Under the pieces are notes generated by a model. The model was given only the letters and a program-made list of their open reading frames with translations, searched no databases and had not been told where the DNA came from. A DNA stretch of 64,000 nucleotides from Ephydatia muelleri. Its lineage: Eukaryota; Porifera; Demospongiae; Spongillida; Spongillidae. The translations under genes were made by a program, and so were the position numbers. Positions 46,320 through 60,049 of the stretch are shown one piece after another. Every line of letters starts with the position of its first letter. Position 1 is the stretch's first letter. The stretch is taken from positions 1 through 64,000 of the forward strand of contig JABACO010000107.1 of NCBI GenBank assembly GCA_013339895.1, written 5' to 3'.

Positions 46320-48405
46320 ACACCTGCGTCTCAGAAGATGAAAGCATGAAGGGCATACGTAGTTCGATCCCTGCATGCATCATTGTGCCTAATTGATGCG
46401 CTCCACTTCTCCAGTGAAAGTGACGCACAGCTGATAAGTTAATTTTAATTTGTGTATCGGTAGAATTATAATTGTAATTCAAATTGTCTTTGATAGTTAC
46501 ATCACAGCTATTAAAGTTTATAACCGTTAACCCCTACTAGCTAGCTAGCCGACATACTATTAATAATTCTAAGATAAGGTATTACGCAATGACTGCTTCG
46601 TTTATGAATAAATTATGCGCGGTAGAAATTAAATTTTTGTCTTGATTTTAGTTTACAAATGGTTCATGGTATAATCTTATTAAGCACATATTCACAATCA
46701 GTCCGATTTATCGTAAATTATAAACGCGTTTGAAATTCAATTTGAAAAAAAAAAGCAAGATGACCGCCTATGTATGGGCCATTTCTCCATATGATTCGTG
46801 GTAGAGTCAATGAAACTGAGTAAAGCTACTGCAATTAGAGAACACTCACATGCATCTTTCGATTTTTTACTTTCTAGAAGGTGTCATGGCGTGCAAGTGC
46901 ATATCAGTTGCTGCGTGGTCCTTAATTGTAGAGGTTCTTACGTTTGCTGTTCCTTCAACAACAAGCTGGACAGTACGTATGCTTTGAACTCAACTTGTCA
47001 TTAAACTGAGAGCACACACTATATGAAAGGAGATGTATATTGAAAGAGAAAGCACGTGGTCGCATCGATATCAAATATAATATAATAACCACATGATTGT
47101 ATTAAGGTATTAAGGTTGTGATGGTTCTCAACGACCCATTTCTCTACCTTTTTATATGACAACTGGCAAGCTCCTCGGCTCGTCGTGTCCGGACAATTGT
47201 CCTAATAAACAATAACTCTACCTGTACATTATTAAATTTTGACTAGAAATTGTCAGGTTGTCAAACATTAATGCGAGCCCTGCACATGGTACCGTTTAAC
47301 TGCTTCTGAAAAAAGGGCACTGCATACAGTACATTTACATGACACACCAATGTGCAGGGTCCTTTCTCTTTCTTCACAAGCACAGTTACAATAGGGACTT
47401 ACACCAAATAATCTTCTTACACATCAGTATGTGGTTACCATTTGATTGCTGATATCATCAGGTGCCTGCACTACAGTGGGAAGGGAGGTGATTTACATGT
47501 GTAGCCTTACACTGTACATATGCCTTCATATAGATGTGGGTATTTCTGTTCTTATCTGTTCTCCCCCCCCCCCCCCCCCCCCCCCCCCCCAGGTCACCTC
47601 ACAGAGATATATGTAGGCCTAGATACTACACCAACGCCCAGGGTACTTTCGTTACGAGCACAGAGATACACCAGTAGATCCAAGGTGCCACGTGTAAATC
47701 AGCACACATAGCAGGTAGCTACACCGGATATATCTATGACTACGTGTACATGTATAGCATACCTTTGGGTGACTTTATGGTAGTACTCGTTCGAAGACTT
47801 CGTTAGTATTCCAGGGTACGCATAGCCTTCCCTTATTGCAATCTTTTGCCGAACAAGCAGGTTCAGACTCTGCCAGTATCATTGCATTTTAGCTGTCCGC
47901 TTCTTTTCCGGCTCTGCGCTACATCAATTACATCACCGCTATATAACCAACGCCGCATGATGAGAGTGTTTCTTTCTTTTCTGGACAATAAGGTTGTTTG
48001 TGGCCATTAAACATTGGACAATACACAACACGCAGAAAATGGGACAATACTGTAGGTCTACGTGACTATGAATGTTAGCAGGGCCATGTGACAGTAATTT
48101 TATATGTGGAACACAAAACCCAATTTACGGTATTCATCACAGTATGGGATATGGCAGCTTCAGAGCTCATTAACTTTTAAGCACAAACCTTCCACATCTG
48201 GCGCATGCGATGCACACAAAAAGTTAGGAAAACCTATGTACTTGCTTCAATAAACCAAATGCTGTTATAATGTTCATGCACTACGCGTTGCGCAACCAAC
48301 GGTTCTTTTTAGAAGCGATCGGTTCCATCATATTATTCTCCGATTCCGCTCTGATAAGTGGCCTTCGAAATCAACAGGGAAGAGTGTATTCACTGGTAAG
48401 TCACA
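46320..48405. other. Unassigned intergenic stretch
   Basis: No gene recognised. A 27-base poly-C run occupies 47,564-47,590 and marks a likely difficult-to-sequence site. Confidence 0.4.
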
Positions 48406-48447
48406 GTAGCGGATCCAGGGGGGGGGGGGGGGGGGGGGGGGCACAAA

Positions 48448-48962
<515 letters not shown>

Positions 48963-49456
48963 AGTGAATAGATAGATAATTGATAGTTTCGTGATTCTCA
49001 GAGTACTGTGAAGATGCGCAGCACCACATGGTTGATTGGATTCGCTACCACCATGCTGGTTGTGGATTGATAGGCGAAAAGGGGGCAGAGTCAATTCATA
49101 CCAAGTTTAACAGTCTCAACTGAATGTGCATTTAAATCAGTACATGACCCTGTTGAAAGGCAAAGGTGCATAAGGAAAGAGCACTACCTTTCTGTATCAC
49201 CACAGATCCAAAGCGTCACCCTTCCACTACGTGGAAAAAGCACTCGATCCCCTCATCAATATTGTTTATAACAATAAAATTATTTATTGCTTGGATTTTT
49301 TTGCATGGATTGGGTTTTGCTGCTTGGATTTCATTTGCTGTTTGGATTTTAGTTCCGCGAGTCATGCTGTTTTAATTCTAGATATATGTATGCTCAGTGC
49401 AATTGCCTTTAGCTTTCTAGTGTACTATCGTTTCCTCCCGAGTTCTGACTTCTGAG

Positions 49457-52058
49457 CAGGGCTGCCGCGATATATCGCGATATACGATATATCGCGATGC
49501 GCGATATATCGCGATATCGCGATACAAATGTGCACGGGAATAGACGGAGTAGCACGGGGATAGACATAAATATACAAGATTAGAAGTAATTTACTAAGAT
49601 TCAGCAGATGCAATTAGTACCATACACATGCATGCATACTGATACTGTTGCGCAGTGCGTACTGTGCATGCATGCAGCGGCAAAATCCAATCACGTGCCA
49701 TTGCATTAATTATATTATGCATAAGGAATTTGCATTTAGCTGTTCTGGTAAGAGCGCCTCCATCGTTTATTCGCAATCTTGGAAATGAAGTCTCTAAACT
49801 CTGCCTGCGGTGGCAGCAACTGAGCAAGTTCATAACCTTAGCGGCCCCGCGGGTTGCAACTTAGTCATCACAGATTCCTTGTAATTTTGTCAGAGACGGT
49901 CCAGAACCGCGGAACACCCTGTATCTGAGCTTGAGCATGGACTAGTGGTATACTGCTGGTGGGGGTGCAGTACTGAACAGTGCTGCCGCGATATGGTCTG
50001 TAACCGATATCGTCTATATCGCGATATATCGCGATATGAGCGAAATATCGCGATATTGTATCGCGATATTGTACATGTAAATATTTATTAACCGATCACA
50101 TGTTCATTGCAATTTTCAACGGTTTAGTTATATGGCTGCGTCCCAAGGAACCGACAGATAAACCGTCCTTTCATGCTGTAGGCAATAAAGAGTAATATAT
50201 TGTAGGCACTAGCTGACCGCAAAATGTTTGTTATTTTTAAAAAGACAAATGTAATACCCGGCGTGGGAACATTTTGGGTGGCACAAAATAGCGATAACGG
50301 GTCATGCATGCGGGTGTCCAAAAAGGGCAACTGAATATGTGGCATCACCATGCATGCATGTTGCTACAGAAGGCCGCAAAATGTAAGTCCTATACGTGTA
50401 TAAATATATATCATATGCCCGTGTACCCCTGCATGCCATTTTAATATTAAGTTTGCCAAATATATGTTAACTTGACGATCTTATCGTATCTAGCTTGTTC
50501 TTTCCAACTTTGCCCACTGTTGCCTGTTGTTTTCAGTTCTGCATAAAATGTTGCCCGTTGTTTCAGTACATGTTGCCTGTTGTTTCAGTCCGTTCTGCAT
50601 GTAACACGTTGCCTGTTTTTCAGTTCCGCATAACATGCTGCCTGTTGTTTCAGTCCGTTCTGCATGTAACATGTTGCCTGTTTTTTCAGATCCGCATAAC
50701 ATGTTGCCTGTTGTTTCAGCCAGTTCCTCATAACATGTTGCCTGTTGTTCAGTACTGCACCCCCACCAGCAGTATACCACTAGTCCATGCTCAAGCTCAG
50801 ATACAGGGTGTTCCGCGGTTCTGGACCGTCTCTGACAAAATTACAAGGAATCTGTGATGACTAAGTTGCAACCCGCGGGGCCGCTAAGGTTATGAACTTG
50901 CTCAGTTGCTGCCACCGCAGGCAGAGTTTAGAGACTTCATTTCCAAGATTGCGAATAAACGATGGAGGCGCTCTTACCAGAACAGCTAAATGCAAATTCC
51001 TTATGCATAATATAATTAATGCAATGGCACGTGATTGGATTTTGCCGCTGCATGCATGCACAGTACGCACTGCGCAACAGTATCAGTATGCATGCATGTG
51101 TATGGTACTAATTGCATCTGCTGAATCTTAGTAAATTACTTCTAATCTTGTATATTTATGTCTATCCCCGTGCTACTCCGTCTATTCCCGTGCACATTTG
51201 TATCGCGATATCGCGATTTATCGCGTATCGCGATAAATATAAAATATCGCGTATATCGCGATATATCGCGGCAGCCCTGGTACTGAACAACAGGCAACAT
51301 GTTATGAGGAACTGGCTGAAACAACAGGCAACATGTTATGCGGAACTGAAAAAACAGGCAACATGTTACATGCAGAACGGACTGAAACAACAGGCAACAT
51401 GTTATGCGGAACTGAAAAAACAGGCAACGTGTTACATGCAGAACGGACTGAAACAACAGGCAACATGTACTGAAACAACGGGCAACATTTTATGCAGAAC
51501 TGAAAACAACAGGCAACAGTGGGCAAAGTTGGAAAGAACAAGCTAGATACGATAAGATCGTCAAGTTAACATATATTTGGCAAACTTAATATTAAAATGG
51601 CATGCAGGGGTACACGGGCATATGATATATATTTATACACGTATAGGACTTACATTTTGCGGCCTTCTGTAGCAACATGCATGCATGGTGATGCCACATA
51701 TTCAGTTGCCCTTTTTGGACACCCGCATGCATGACCCGTTATCGCTATTTTGTGCCACCCAAAATGTTCCCACGCCGGGTATTACATTTGTCTTTTTAAA
51801 AATAACAAACATTTTGCGGTCAGCTAGTGCCTACAATATATTACTCTTTATTGCCTACAGCATGAAAGGACGGTTTATCTGTCGGTTCCTTGGGACGCAG
51901 CCATATAACTAAACCGTTGAAAATTGCAATGAACATGTGATCGGTTATTAAATATTTACATGTACAATATCGCGATACAATATCGCGATATTTCGCTCAT
52001 ATCGCGATATATCGCAATATAGACGATATCGGTTACTGACCATATCGCGGCAGCACTG
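49457..52058. mobile_element. hAT-type non-autonomous element, outer copy, interrupted by a sister copy
   Basis: Ends cagggctgccgcgatat (left) and atatcgcggcagcactg (right) are near-perfect inverted repeats with CAG starts. They are flanked by identical 8-bp target duplications cttctgag (49,449-49,456 and 52,059-52,066), the hallmark of hAT insertion. Without the inner insertion the element is about 1.29 kb (49,457-49,977 plus 51,288-52,058). It carries no transposase. A short frame (49,655-49,864) is only repeated, not domain-bearing. Confidence 0.9.
49978..51279. mobile_element. hAT-type non-autonomous element, inner inverted copy
   Basis: Starts cagtgctgccgcgatat and ends ggcagccctg, flanked by 8-bp duplications gtactgaa (49,970-49,977 and 51,280-51,287). 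It is the same 1.3-kb family as the host element but in opposite orientation. This explains the A-B-A'-B' palindromic layout and the mirrored short frames (49,655/50,861 and 50,124/51,685). Its interior includes five to six copies of a gttgcctgttgtttcag unit (50,515-50,755). The two copies are almost identical, so insertion is recent. Confidence 0.9.
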
Positions 52059-52064
52059 CTTCTG

Positions 52065-52560
52065 AGTCAATGTCTTGCTGGGTTTGGCCTGAGTCCTGCC
52101 GCTGAACAGACTGATCGACCTGAAGAAACACTAGTAATTGATTGTGCAGATTCTGCGGAAGTTTCAGAAGAACCAGCTAGGGAGATGCTGTGCCTAATCA
52201 CAAAACATCAACTCTGAATACATTTTTACTATGACGCAAGTCACTTCACAAGTGCGAATTTCAACTGCATTCAATGCATTCTGCATGCTGCAGTCGTGTA
52301 CTGCTACCAAAGATATCCTTGGGGTGGCAAACAGGAGCGCGAGGGACAGCATAGAAGGCGCTATATGCTGGAACCACAAACCAACTGGCACGTTAATGAC
52401 GTCATTCAATGGTCATGAAGCTTTCCCCTCTGCTAGCCCTAAATTATTTAGCCATTCCGGCGTCCAGTGCTCCCTCTGAAAGGGTATTTTCTCAGCTAAA
52501 GCTCGTAATCGATCGCAGAAATGGCGAATGGATGCTGGCAGAGTGAAAAGAGTAATTTTT
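52065..52560 (+). pseudogene. hAT transposase C-terminal remnant
   Basis: The plus strand at about 52,425-52,540 reads LALNYLAIPASSAPSERVFS followed by QLKLVIDRRNG, the hAT dimerisation motif (usual form AxxxLxIPxTSAPSERxFS). It then stops at AE*. The upstream 350 bp holds only broken frames. The palindromic hAT pair inserted just before this remnant, so an older autonomous hAT may have been hit by a younger non-autonomous one. Confidence 0.7.
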
Positions 52561-53433
52561 TTGCGGCCCGGTGTAACAAACCTTATAAAATATAAACACG
52601 ATGTTATTAATTTGTGCTGTTAGTTTGGACCGGATATCGACAGGGACCCGTTTGAATCCAGGCGGCCACCCGTCAAACGCCAACGTGACCGTATTGGTAT
52701 AATACGGTCACTGTTCGTCCGTAAATGCGACCGGGGCGATCTGGTAACGGTTAGCCGTGAACGTTAGCTGACCGCTGCATCACTGATGTCGATTGTCCGG
52801 TGCGTCATTTTATTTTGTGAGACAGTGCTTACGAATCGGATTCGTAGGCGGTATACTGTCCCGCGCGCTTCCTAAATGATGGAATAGTTTCGTATTGTTG
52901 TTCGTTAAGGCAGAACTTTTCCAATAGAATGTTGGGTATGGTAATTTTGTGAGACAGTGTAATTTTCGTCTTGCAAGTTAGATCGCTGTTCCTTTCTATC
53001 AATCTCTTGTTTTGTTGTTGTTATGGAAGAGCAGATGCTCTGCTGTTCTATCATGTTTGGAAGAATTCATCATGAGTGAATTATACTCTCGCAAGGCAGG
53101 AGCAGCTTGCTATTGGCTATTGGTAAACAAACATTAGCTAAAGAAATATGTCTTTGGGGACAACTTCACAAGGATACAAAGTTAGGACCTACACAATTAT
53201 TAAGTGAAACCCTACATGTTGCTTGTTACACAGCTTGAGATAATCAAATTATCAGTGTGCATATAGTTTGTCTAACATATTTTTACTTCTCAACCATCTG
53301 TAATGTATATTCATTACACCATTAATTGCATTCCATTAATTAAATAGACAATTTATGTTCAGGTTTGACTGCCCAACATTGTGAGCACCATTGATTAGCC
53401 TGGCCATGCAGTAATTTTATGTGTTTTTTGCAG

Positions 53434-54410
53434 CTACACGTAAGGCCAGCATTATCAACTGGATGTGCAAACTATACAAAATCTGTATGCCTGCAAGTGT
53501 TAAATCAAACTAAGAATGAACAAAAGAACAACAACCACATTTCCATTTCAGCAAGCATAGACCAGGAGGCCAATGAGAACACTGCACAAGTCATTAAGAC
53601 TGGCCTTTCTCTACTTGGAGCTTCTCAAACATGTGTATCGTCCCTGATACCATTCACTCTGTGTGGTGCCAATGCAACGGTCAGCAGACAGCAATGTATT
53701 GACATTAGTACAGTTCTGTGCAGAGATGAATGGCAGAGGGCATTGAGCATTCCAGGTATAAAAAGGATTGTATTCCAAATTGTGAAAGTCTTCCTCCATA
53801 ACAGGAAAAAGTGTGTTTATATACATTTCCATTTTAATTTAACAAAGTTATTTTTTCATCTATCCCTGATCAGAAACAGTCGCTTTGTTTCATAGTGATT
53901 TAAAGGCAACCAATCCAGTATGGGTGAACTGCAGTGACCAGTTTGTCTTGAGAAATGGAACATGTCAACCACTGTGTGACAAACTGAAGTTATATTCAAA
54001 TGAACTTTCAAATACTGATTTTGTGGTTGAAATCTTAGTAGCATTTGCAGGAGGAATCTTTGGAGTCTTGCTAATTACATCTTCCTGCATATGGCGAAAG
54101 AAAACGTAATATTCCTACCATGCATCAGTATTGTTGCAGAATTTATTGTCTTCATTCAGGTTTGTGTTCCCTTCAATAATCATTCTATACATGGCAATAA
54201 CTATTGTGATACTAGGTAAGAACATTATGAACAGAGACACTGAATCTCAGCTTGTAGCAGTTAACAGTTATTATTACGAGTATTTAATTATCTGCATACA
54301 GTTGTGTTTATTTTAGTCTCATCATTGATGGATCGCAAGATATTATTCTGCAGCAGTCAGTACCTCACAGAGGCTTTGGAGATGCCAACAGCATACTGTC
54401 CAGTCTTCGG
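53434..54410 (+). pseudogene. Frizzled-like 7TM receptor, copy 1 (truncated)
   Basis: Exon 1 (53,434-~53,800) encodes a cysteine-rich ectodomain: QVIKTGLSLLGASQTC, then SRQQCIDISTVLCRDEWQR, resembling the C...LC...C...C spacing of a Frizzled CRD. Exon 2 (53,874-54,105) has VNCSDQFVLRNGTCQPLC and TM1 (VVEILVAFAGGIFGVLLITS). Exon 3 (54,140-54,215) holds TM2, and exon 4 (54,317-~54,405) has KILFCSSQYLTEALEMPTAY. Homology with copy 2 then stops and TM3-TM7 are missing. Small indels near 53,765 break the end of exon 1. Upstream homology with copy 2 includes 52,800-52,920 against 57,740-57,870. Confidence 0.6.
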
Positions 54411-54956
54411 AATCTGGGTCGAAAGGTCAAGAAAAGTGGAGCTTGCCATGTATCCTGTAGTTTTATACCCTCGTCGCCAGTGTAGTATATGAACTTATAA
54501 CAAGGACACAACAGTTACACGCGCACAACAGATACAACACCATATACGGAATGACCATGTCCAGGAGACAGGAGGGGTAGTGCCTCGATTGTCCAGCTAT
54601 CCAAATCCGGGCCAACTGCCGGATACTCCCAAAACCAGCACCTAAAAGAGTCTGTCTCACGTGCATGTAGATCTCGAAGATTTAATTGTGCAGCCAGTAA
54701 TGTACTGTTAATTATACATTACAGTTACGACAATGTGTAAACCAAATGGTGGCCCCTGCTGTTTGAGGATGGTAAGGGCTCTGTAAACTGACTGTGAGGC
54801 CTGCAAGAAAGTGATTAGCATTGAGATATAAGTTTTGAGCACTCCTTGTCATTATTGATTGCTAACACTAACCTGCTAACACCTATCTGTGAAGAACTAA
54901 TGCAAAGAGAAAAGTCCCCTTGATGAACACCTTGCTGTGATGACAAAATTCCCATT

Positions 54957-55377
54957 GTGTGCCATAAAGAAGGGTGTTACCATGACGTCCTAGGCAGTAT
55001 TTCAGGAATGTGTGTTGCACATTCATTCAAGATCGATTGTCTAGAGACTATGTTAAAAGCATTGCTGAGATCAACTTTGAGCAAAGCAAAACCATCATCA
55101 GTCCAATGGTTTTCTATACAATGCCTTACACTGTGTATTACATTCTCCAGTCCATTAGGGCAACCACACCAAATTAGTAAGGGAGAAAAAAAATCCATGG
55201 CCTTGTATTTAGGAGGTGGCATAGGCACTTTCCTGTTAGAACCTCGCCTACAGCAATAGGACGCACATCTGGTGGGCAATTCGGTTTGAGCTTGGGGAGT
55301 GCTACCAGGGTAGCAAAGAAAGAAACAACTTCTTTGGGTGCCTTTCCTGCTGCCAGGTGATTAATAATCATGAACAA
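54957..55377 (-). pseudogene. Reverse transcriptase fragment (non-LTR-type)
   Basis: The minus strand reads LAAGKAPKEVVSFFATLVAL, DVRPIAVGEVLTGKCLC, then after a frameshift CGCPNGLENVIHSVRH and FALLKVDLSNAFNIVSRQ. The DVRPI and VDLSNAFN blocks are the early fingers/palm of a reverse transcriptase. The catalytic YADD block is not present. A short dead fragment. Confidence 0.75.
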
Positions 55378-55399
55378 GTGATAAATAAATGCGCATGAA

Positions 55400-57510
55400 C
55401 AAATATTATTTGAATAATCAAGTTAGTTGAAGAGCAGCTTATTGCTATAAGGCTCGCATTTCCTTGAAATGCATACTAATCTTGTAAAATGTTGCAAATA
55501 TAGAATGATTTACTGTTATGTAAAGATGTATGAAGACTTGTGTTAAATATGCAAGTATGATTTAGTTCCATGTGGTTTAGAAAAAAATTTAATTCCAAAA
55601 CATAACATCAATCACTATTACAAAACAAACAAACCAAGCTTCTTGTGTTATCATTATACATCCAAACTTAATCTGGGATGCCCTCGTGGGTTTGGTGAAA
55701 CTGTTCATTGCAAAACTAATCACATTGTGTCATCTTTCCCTCTGCGGGCAGTTGGCTTGCAAACAAGATTAATTCATTCATCTCAGGTGGTCTAGTTCTT
55801 CTAGGAAATACAGACATTTTGTGATTAACTAGGCAGTCCAACAGGTGGGTTCTCATGGATTTCTATGTATCATTGCTGTGGGACATGTACCATTGCAAAG
55901 AGAAGTGACAAAAGCCAAAGTAAATTAACTACAATCATTACAGCACCCCTGTTTCTGCACTGGACAGAAGTTAAGGCGTTATGTCTCTAGTGAAGAATAA
56001 AGGCAAGATGCAATTGCTCCTTTGTTCTATCTGGCACATCATTGTGCAAAAATGTTAAACAACAACCAATTGTTGAGATAGTTAGTGGCTTGAAGCCACA
56101 TTTAAAGTCTGCATGTATTATGCTATCTGATAACCACCCATCATCTGTCAGGGCATAATAAACATTCATGTAAATATTAGTGATGGAATCAAGAACTGCA
56201 TGGATTTTGTCATCTTTGATTCCATAGTACCATTTTAATACAATTGACCAACCAGCAGAGAAATATAGTGCAGGTTATAGATCATTGAATTTAGTTGCAT
56301 GTATAATAGTTAACTCAATAGTTATGCTCCAAGAGATTATTCAGTGCAGTAAATTACACATCCTGTAGATTAACTGGGTTAATTTCAATATTTTAGCCCT
56401 TATACCCAATTATGCTCTATTTCTTTAGGCACATTTATTATTTATATTTCTAAACCCTAAATTTTGCAAATAGAGAATGCTAACTCCGAAATTCAAGGAT
56501 TTTGAACCTTACTATAGAGGAATATGATTCTTGACTCTGCATAACTAAATTTATAATAATCATTTAATGGTAGCAATAGAATTAAATCACTGAGTACTAC
56601 AGCTTTTAAAAACACTAACGTTATAGATTTCTCAACTCCTACCATACTAAAAGAATTAATTAAAATAATGGCCTAGCTCTGTGCACTCAAAAGCGACGAT
56701 GCATATATTTAATACATGCATTAGAGATACGTGTTACCATTCATGGCTTTGTGCACTTGATTACACTCCGGAGACCTTCTCTTTTTGTGAAAATCCCTTA
56801 TTTCAGCAAATGTATGATATTTGTTTTTCCTTCTTGTGTGCTTCTTTTTAAGAGTTTCTGCAGCAGCTGAAGGATTTTCAATGCAGAGGATCTGCATGCA
56901 GTTTTGAGTTCTTTTCCACAAATATTGATATTGAGACTGTAATGTTGTTCTTTCTGTTCAGCAGTTAGAGAAGCAATTCTCTAGTACACAACCATTGCAG
57001 TGGGACTAAGTCCACCAGAGGTTGAGAATACAAGGGGTGAAAGCAACATGCTCAAATTCTTGGACTCTGTTCACTTGTCCTGTTCAGGTGGTGATGACAT
57101 TGAGCAAGTGGTGTATTGACATAAGATTTTGAAAATGGATTGAACACTTTGACGTCAAAGAAAGCCTTCTGTCTATTGTTGCACCAAAAGTTTTCTGCCA
57201 CCACGTCTAAACAAGCTTCATCTGTATCATTGGCTAGTTTGTACTTAAGCTGCTCTCCTTATAGGGGTTGTAGGCAAGGTTCTGTTCCCACTGCCTGGCA
57301 TACCTCAGCGGACACCATCAGAGCTCACCTCTATTGGAGATGTCCTCATTTCAGGGGTTGCCTACAAAGAATGATATGGATTCTTCATCCCTAGTCTAGG
57401 TCGGGGTTCGACTGTTGCGTGGGAGGAGTTAATTGACACGAGTGCAGGGCTAAGGCTGAGTTCATAGTGAATATATTACTCTATAGATGGTCTTTGAACC
57501 GTGAAACGAC
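55400..57510. other. Mostly unassigned
   Basis: A minus-strand frame at 55,987-56,169 (DDGWLSDSIIHADFKCGFK) faintly recalls the start of Ulp1-like peptidase domains found in some transposons, but the match is weak. Otherwise AT-rich sequence without a recognisable feature. Confidence 0.3.
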
Positions 57511-57513
57511 TTT

Positions 57514-57635
57514 TTGGAAATGGTAGATACGCGCTGCATCACCATCGCAGCCAAGTGCAGTGTCGTGATTGTCGTCTGGGTGCTGTTATCACTGCCAACA
57601 GTGTTCTACGTGTTCAGGCCTCCTTCACCAAATAA
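57514..57635 (+). CDS. Possible first exon (signal/TM peptide) for receptor copy 2
   Basis: An ATG frame MVDTRCITIAAKCS followed by VVIVVWVLLSLPTVFYVF and a gtacgg donor after SPNK. A single hydrophobic segment would suit a signal anchor. It lies in the region syntenic with the upstream flank of receptor copy 1, with the 1.8-kb hAT element later inserted in the putative intron. Linkage to exon 60,736 is inferred. Confidence 0.3.
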
Positions 57636-58250
57636 GGTACGGGCCCTGCACGTGACTATAGCATGCGTTGCGGATACAAATTCAACTTGTAAAAGTGTTC
57701 TGTTGCACTGTATAGAACACTATTGGCAAAATGGCAATTGTCTGGTGCACCTTTTTTTGTGAGACAGTACCTTGCCGAATCAGATACTGTCAAAAATATT
57801 ATCAGTGATCTGTATTGCTATACAAACTTGCAAGATGATTGAATAGTTTTGAGTTGTTCGTTAAGGAGTCATCCTAATACTGCTTTGTGGTCTTATAGCT
57901 ACCATAGCTGTCAAAGATGGTGGGTTCTCTGATGTTTGTAAATTAGTCACTACATGTAAATCGCCTATTGCTGTACTGACACGTATACCACCACCGTTTT
58001 GCGCTCGTGGGATGAATGATCGATGCCTGAGATACATTGTATCGTTTATCTTGACCCGATACCGTCGATTATATGGCAAAGAAGCGAGAGGTACAGCTTA
58101 TTCTGTTACTGTTTTTGATGTGTACCCACACAGAAACTTGTTGAATTGTAATGACTGTAGCCTGATTAGACCGATCAATGCCGGCCTGCATGCAAAGGTG
58201 TCTTAGAAAGAGCACTGTTTTGAAGCAATCTTAGCATCGTCAGGTGCTCT

Positions 58251-60049
58251 CAGGGCTGCCGCGATATATCGCGATATGCGATATATCGCGGAACGTTCTG
58301 TACGAAAATGGGTATTGTGGATTTTATTTTATAACATAAAATTTAAACCGATATATCTTCCGAAATATTAACGCTATCGGGTTCCTACTTCTAACACAAC
58401 ATACCACACCATTACTATATGTGAAAATCCATTTTGGTTTCTTACACATGCGGGGTACCGACGTTACAAGGTCCGATACCCGTAGGGTTCAAAACGGCCA
58501 CACCTTCAGGTAAGAGTGTCCAAATCGGTTCAAAATAAGTACCCATGTAGAAGGGTCCTACCGCTATTGATTTGTTCTGTTCGTTAATTTTTGCTTTATC
58601 CGTTATGGAGATACAAGTGTGCAAAGTAATTGCATATTTCCCGGGCGTTACGCGGCATTCACGTACTACGAGAATCCTCGAAGCCAGTCGTAATACATTA
58701 ATGGCGCGTAACGCCCGGGAAATATGCAATTACTTTGCACACTTGTATCTCCATAACGGATAAAGCAAAAATTAACGAACAGAACAAATCAATAGCGGTA
58801 GGACCCTTTTACATGGGTACCTATTTTGAACCGATTTGGACACTCCTACCTGAAGGTGTGGCCGTTTTGAACCCTACGGGGTATCGGACCTTGTAACGTC
58901 GGTACCCCGCATGTGTAAGACACCAAAATGGATTTTCACATATAGTAATGGTGTGGTATGTTGTGTTAAAAATAGGAACCCGATAGCGTTAATATTTCGG
59001 AAGATATATCGTTTTAAATTTTATGTTATAAAATAAAATCCACAAGACCCATTTTCGTATAGAACGTTCCATATGATATATCGCGATATATCGCGATATG
59101 CGATATATCGCGATATTTTTAGCGACACAAACGTGCATGGGATATACGGAGATAGACGGAAGAATAGACGGAGAAAGACGAAAATATACGAAAAGTCATT
59201 CAGCAGCTGCAACTAGTGTTGGGCCGCACACATTCATTCGAATTCCGCTGCGGCGCTGCGTACATGTACATAAATACTGTAAATTATCCGCCCCCATGGA
59301 AATAAAAATCAGCCGCCCCGTGTAAGTATTTGAACGTGTAACCGCGAACGCTTTTTATAAGTACCTCTTTTTCGCCATATTATATATGTCCATGTATTAT
59401 TTCCTGAAATATTGTCACGGAAGAGTTCACGGTTATGGAGATAATATCGTTAAACACGAGTCTTTTTTCGGGCTAGTTGTATAGTGGCAAAATTACAGCA
59501 CGACCATAAAATCATTATGTGATCGGAAAGCATATCATTAATGTCCAATCACGCAGTGATTTAATCCTCTCTTAAATTCTTTTCCTGCATGTGATATTAT
59601 GCTACAAAAAATGTATTTATCCGGCCGGTCGAGTAAGTGACTTCATGCATGATTTCTTTTCGAGTGTATAACTCATGTCACTCGTGGAGCAAGCCCTTTC
59701 TAAAGGTACAGTCATAGCTAGATACTTTCTTATACCATTTTGGCAACACTCTATTCATGTACATATATATATGTACCAATGTACAGTGTCACTTCCCCCC
59801 CCCCCCCCCCCTCCCCCCGGGCCGGCCTCCTCCCTCTCGCGCCCTATAGCATTTTATGTGTTTGTTCTTGTGTCGCCACCCCAACAACGCAACCTCAACT
59901 TGCATGAAAATTGTGTGGTTATTGATAAATTGGGTGGTTATTGATAAATAATTGCTCGATGAATATACTTAACACGATACAATATCGCGATATTTACTCA
60001 TATCGCGATATAGGCGATATCGGCTAAAGACCATATCGCGGCAGCACTG
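58251..60049. mobile_element. hAT-type element with internal foldback (1.8 kb)
   Basis: Same termini as the 49,457 element (cagggctgccgcgatat / atatcgcggcagcactg). The 8-bp flanks are ggtgctct (58,243-58,250) and ggtgcgct (60,050-60,057), seven of eight identical. The subterminal regions are built of tatcgcgatat-type words. The right third is homologous to the 1.3-kb family; the left part has been invaded by a foldback at 58,290-59,070. No transposase. Confidence 0.85.
58290..59070. mobile_element. Foldback element inside the hAT element
   Basis: Arms of about 365 bp (58,290-58,654 and 58,706-59,070) that are reverse complements with few differences, and a ~51-base loop. The outer ends are ggaacgttctgtacg and cgtatagaacgttcc. 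A diverged single arm lies at 63,670-63,845, so the family is dispersed. Confidence 0.8.

Noticed and set aside
41846-46794. catatggagaaatg at 41,846 inverted at about 46,781
   Set aside because: Only about 14 bases match over a 4.9-kb distance, and no further terminal similarity or target duplication was seen.
55987-56169. Possible Ulp1-like peptidase start (DDGWLSDSIIHA)
   Set aside because: No catalytic His-Trp or Asp-Cys-Gly block follows in any frame. Too weak to call.
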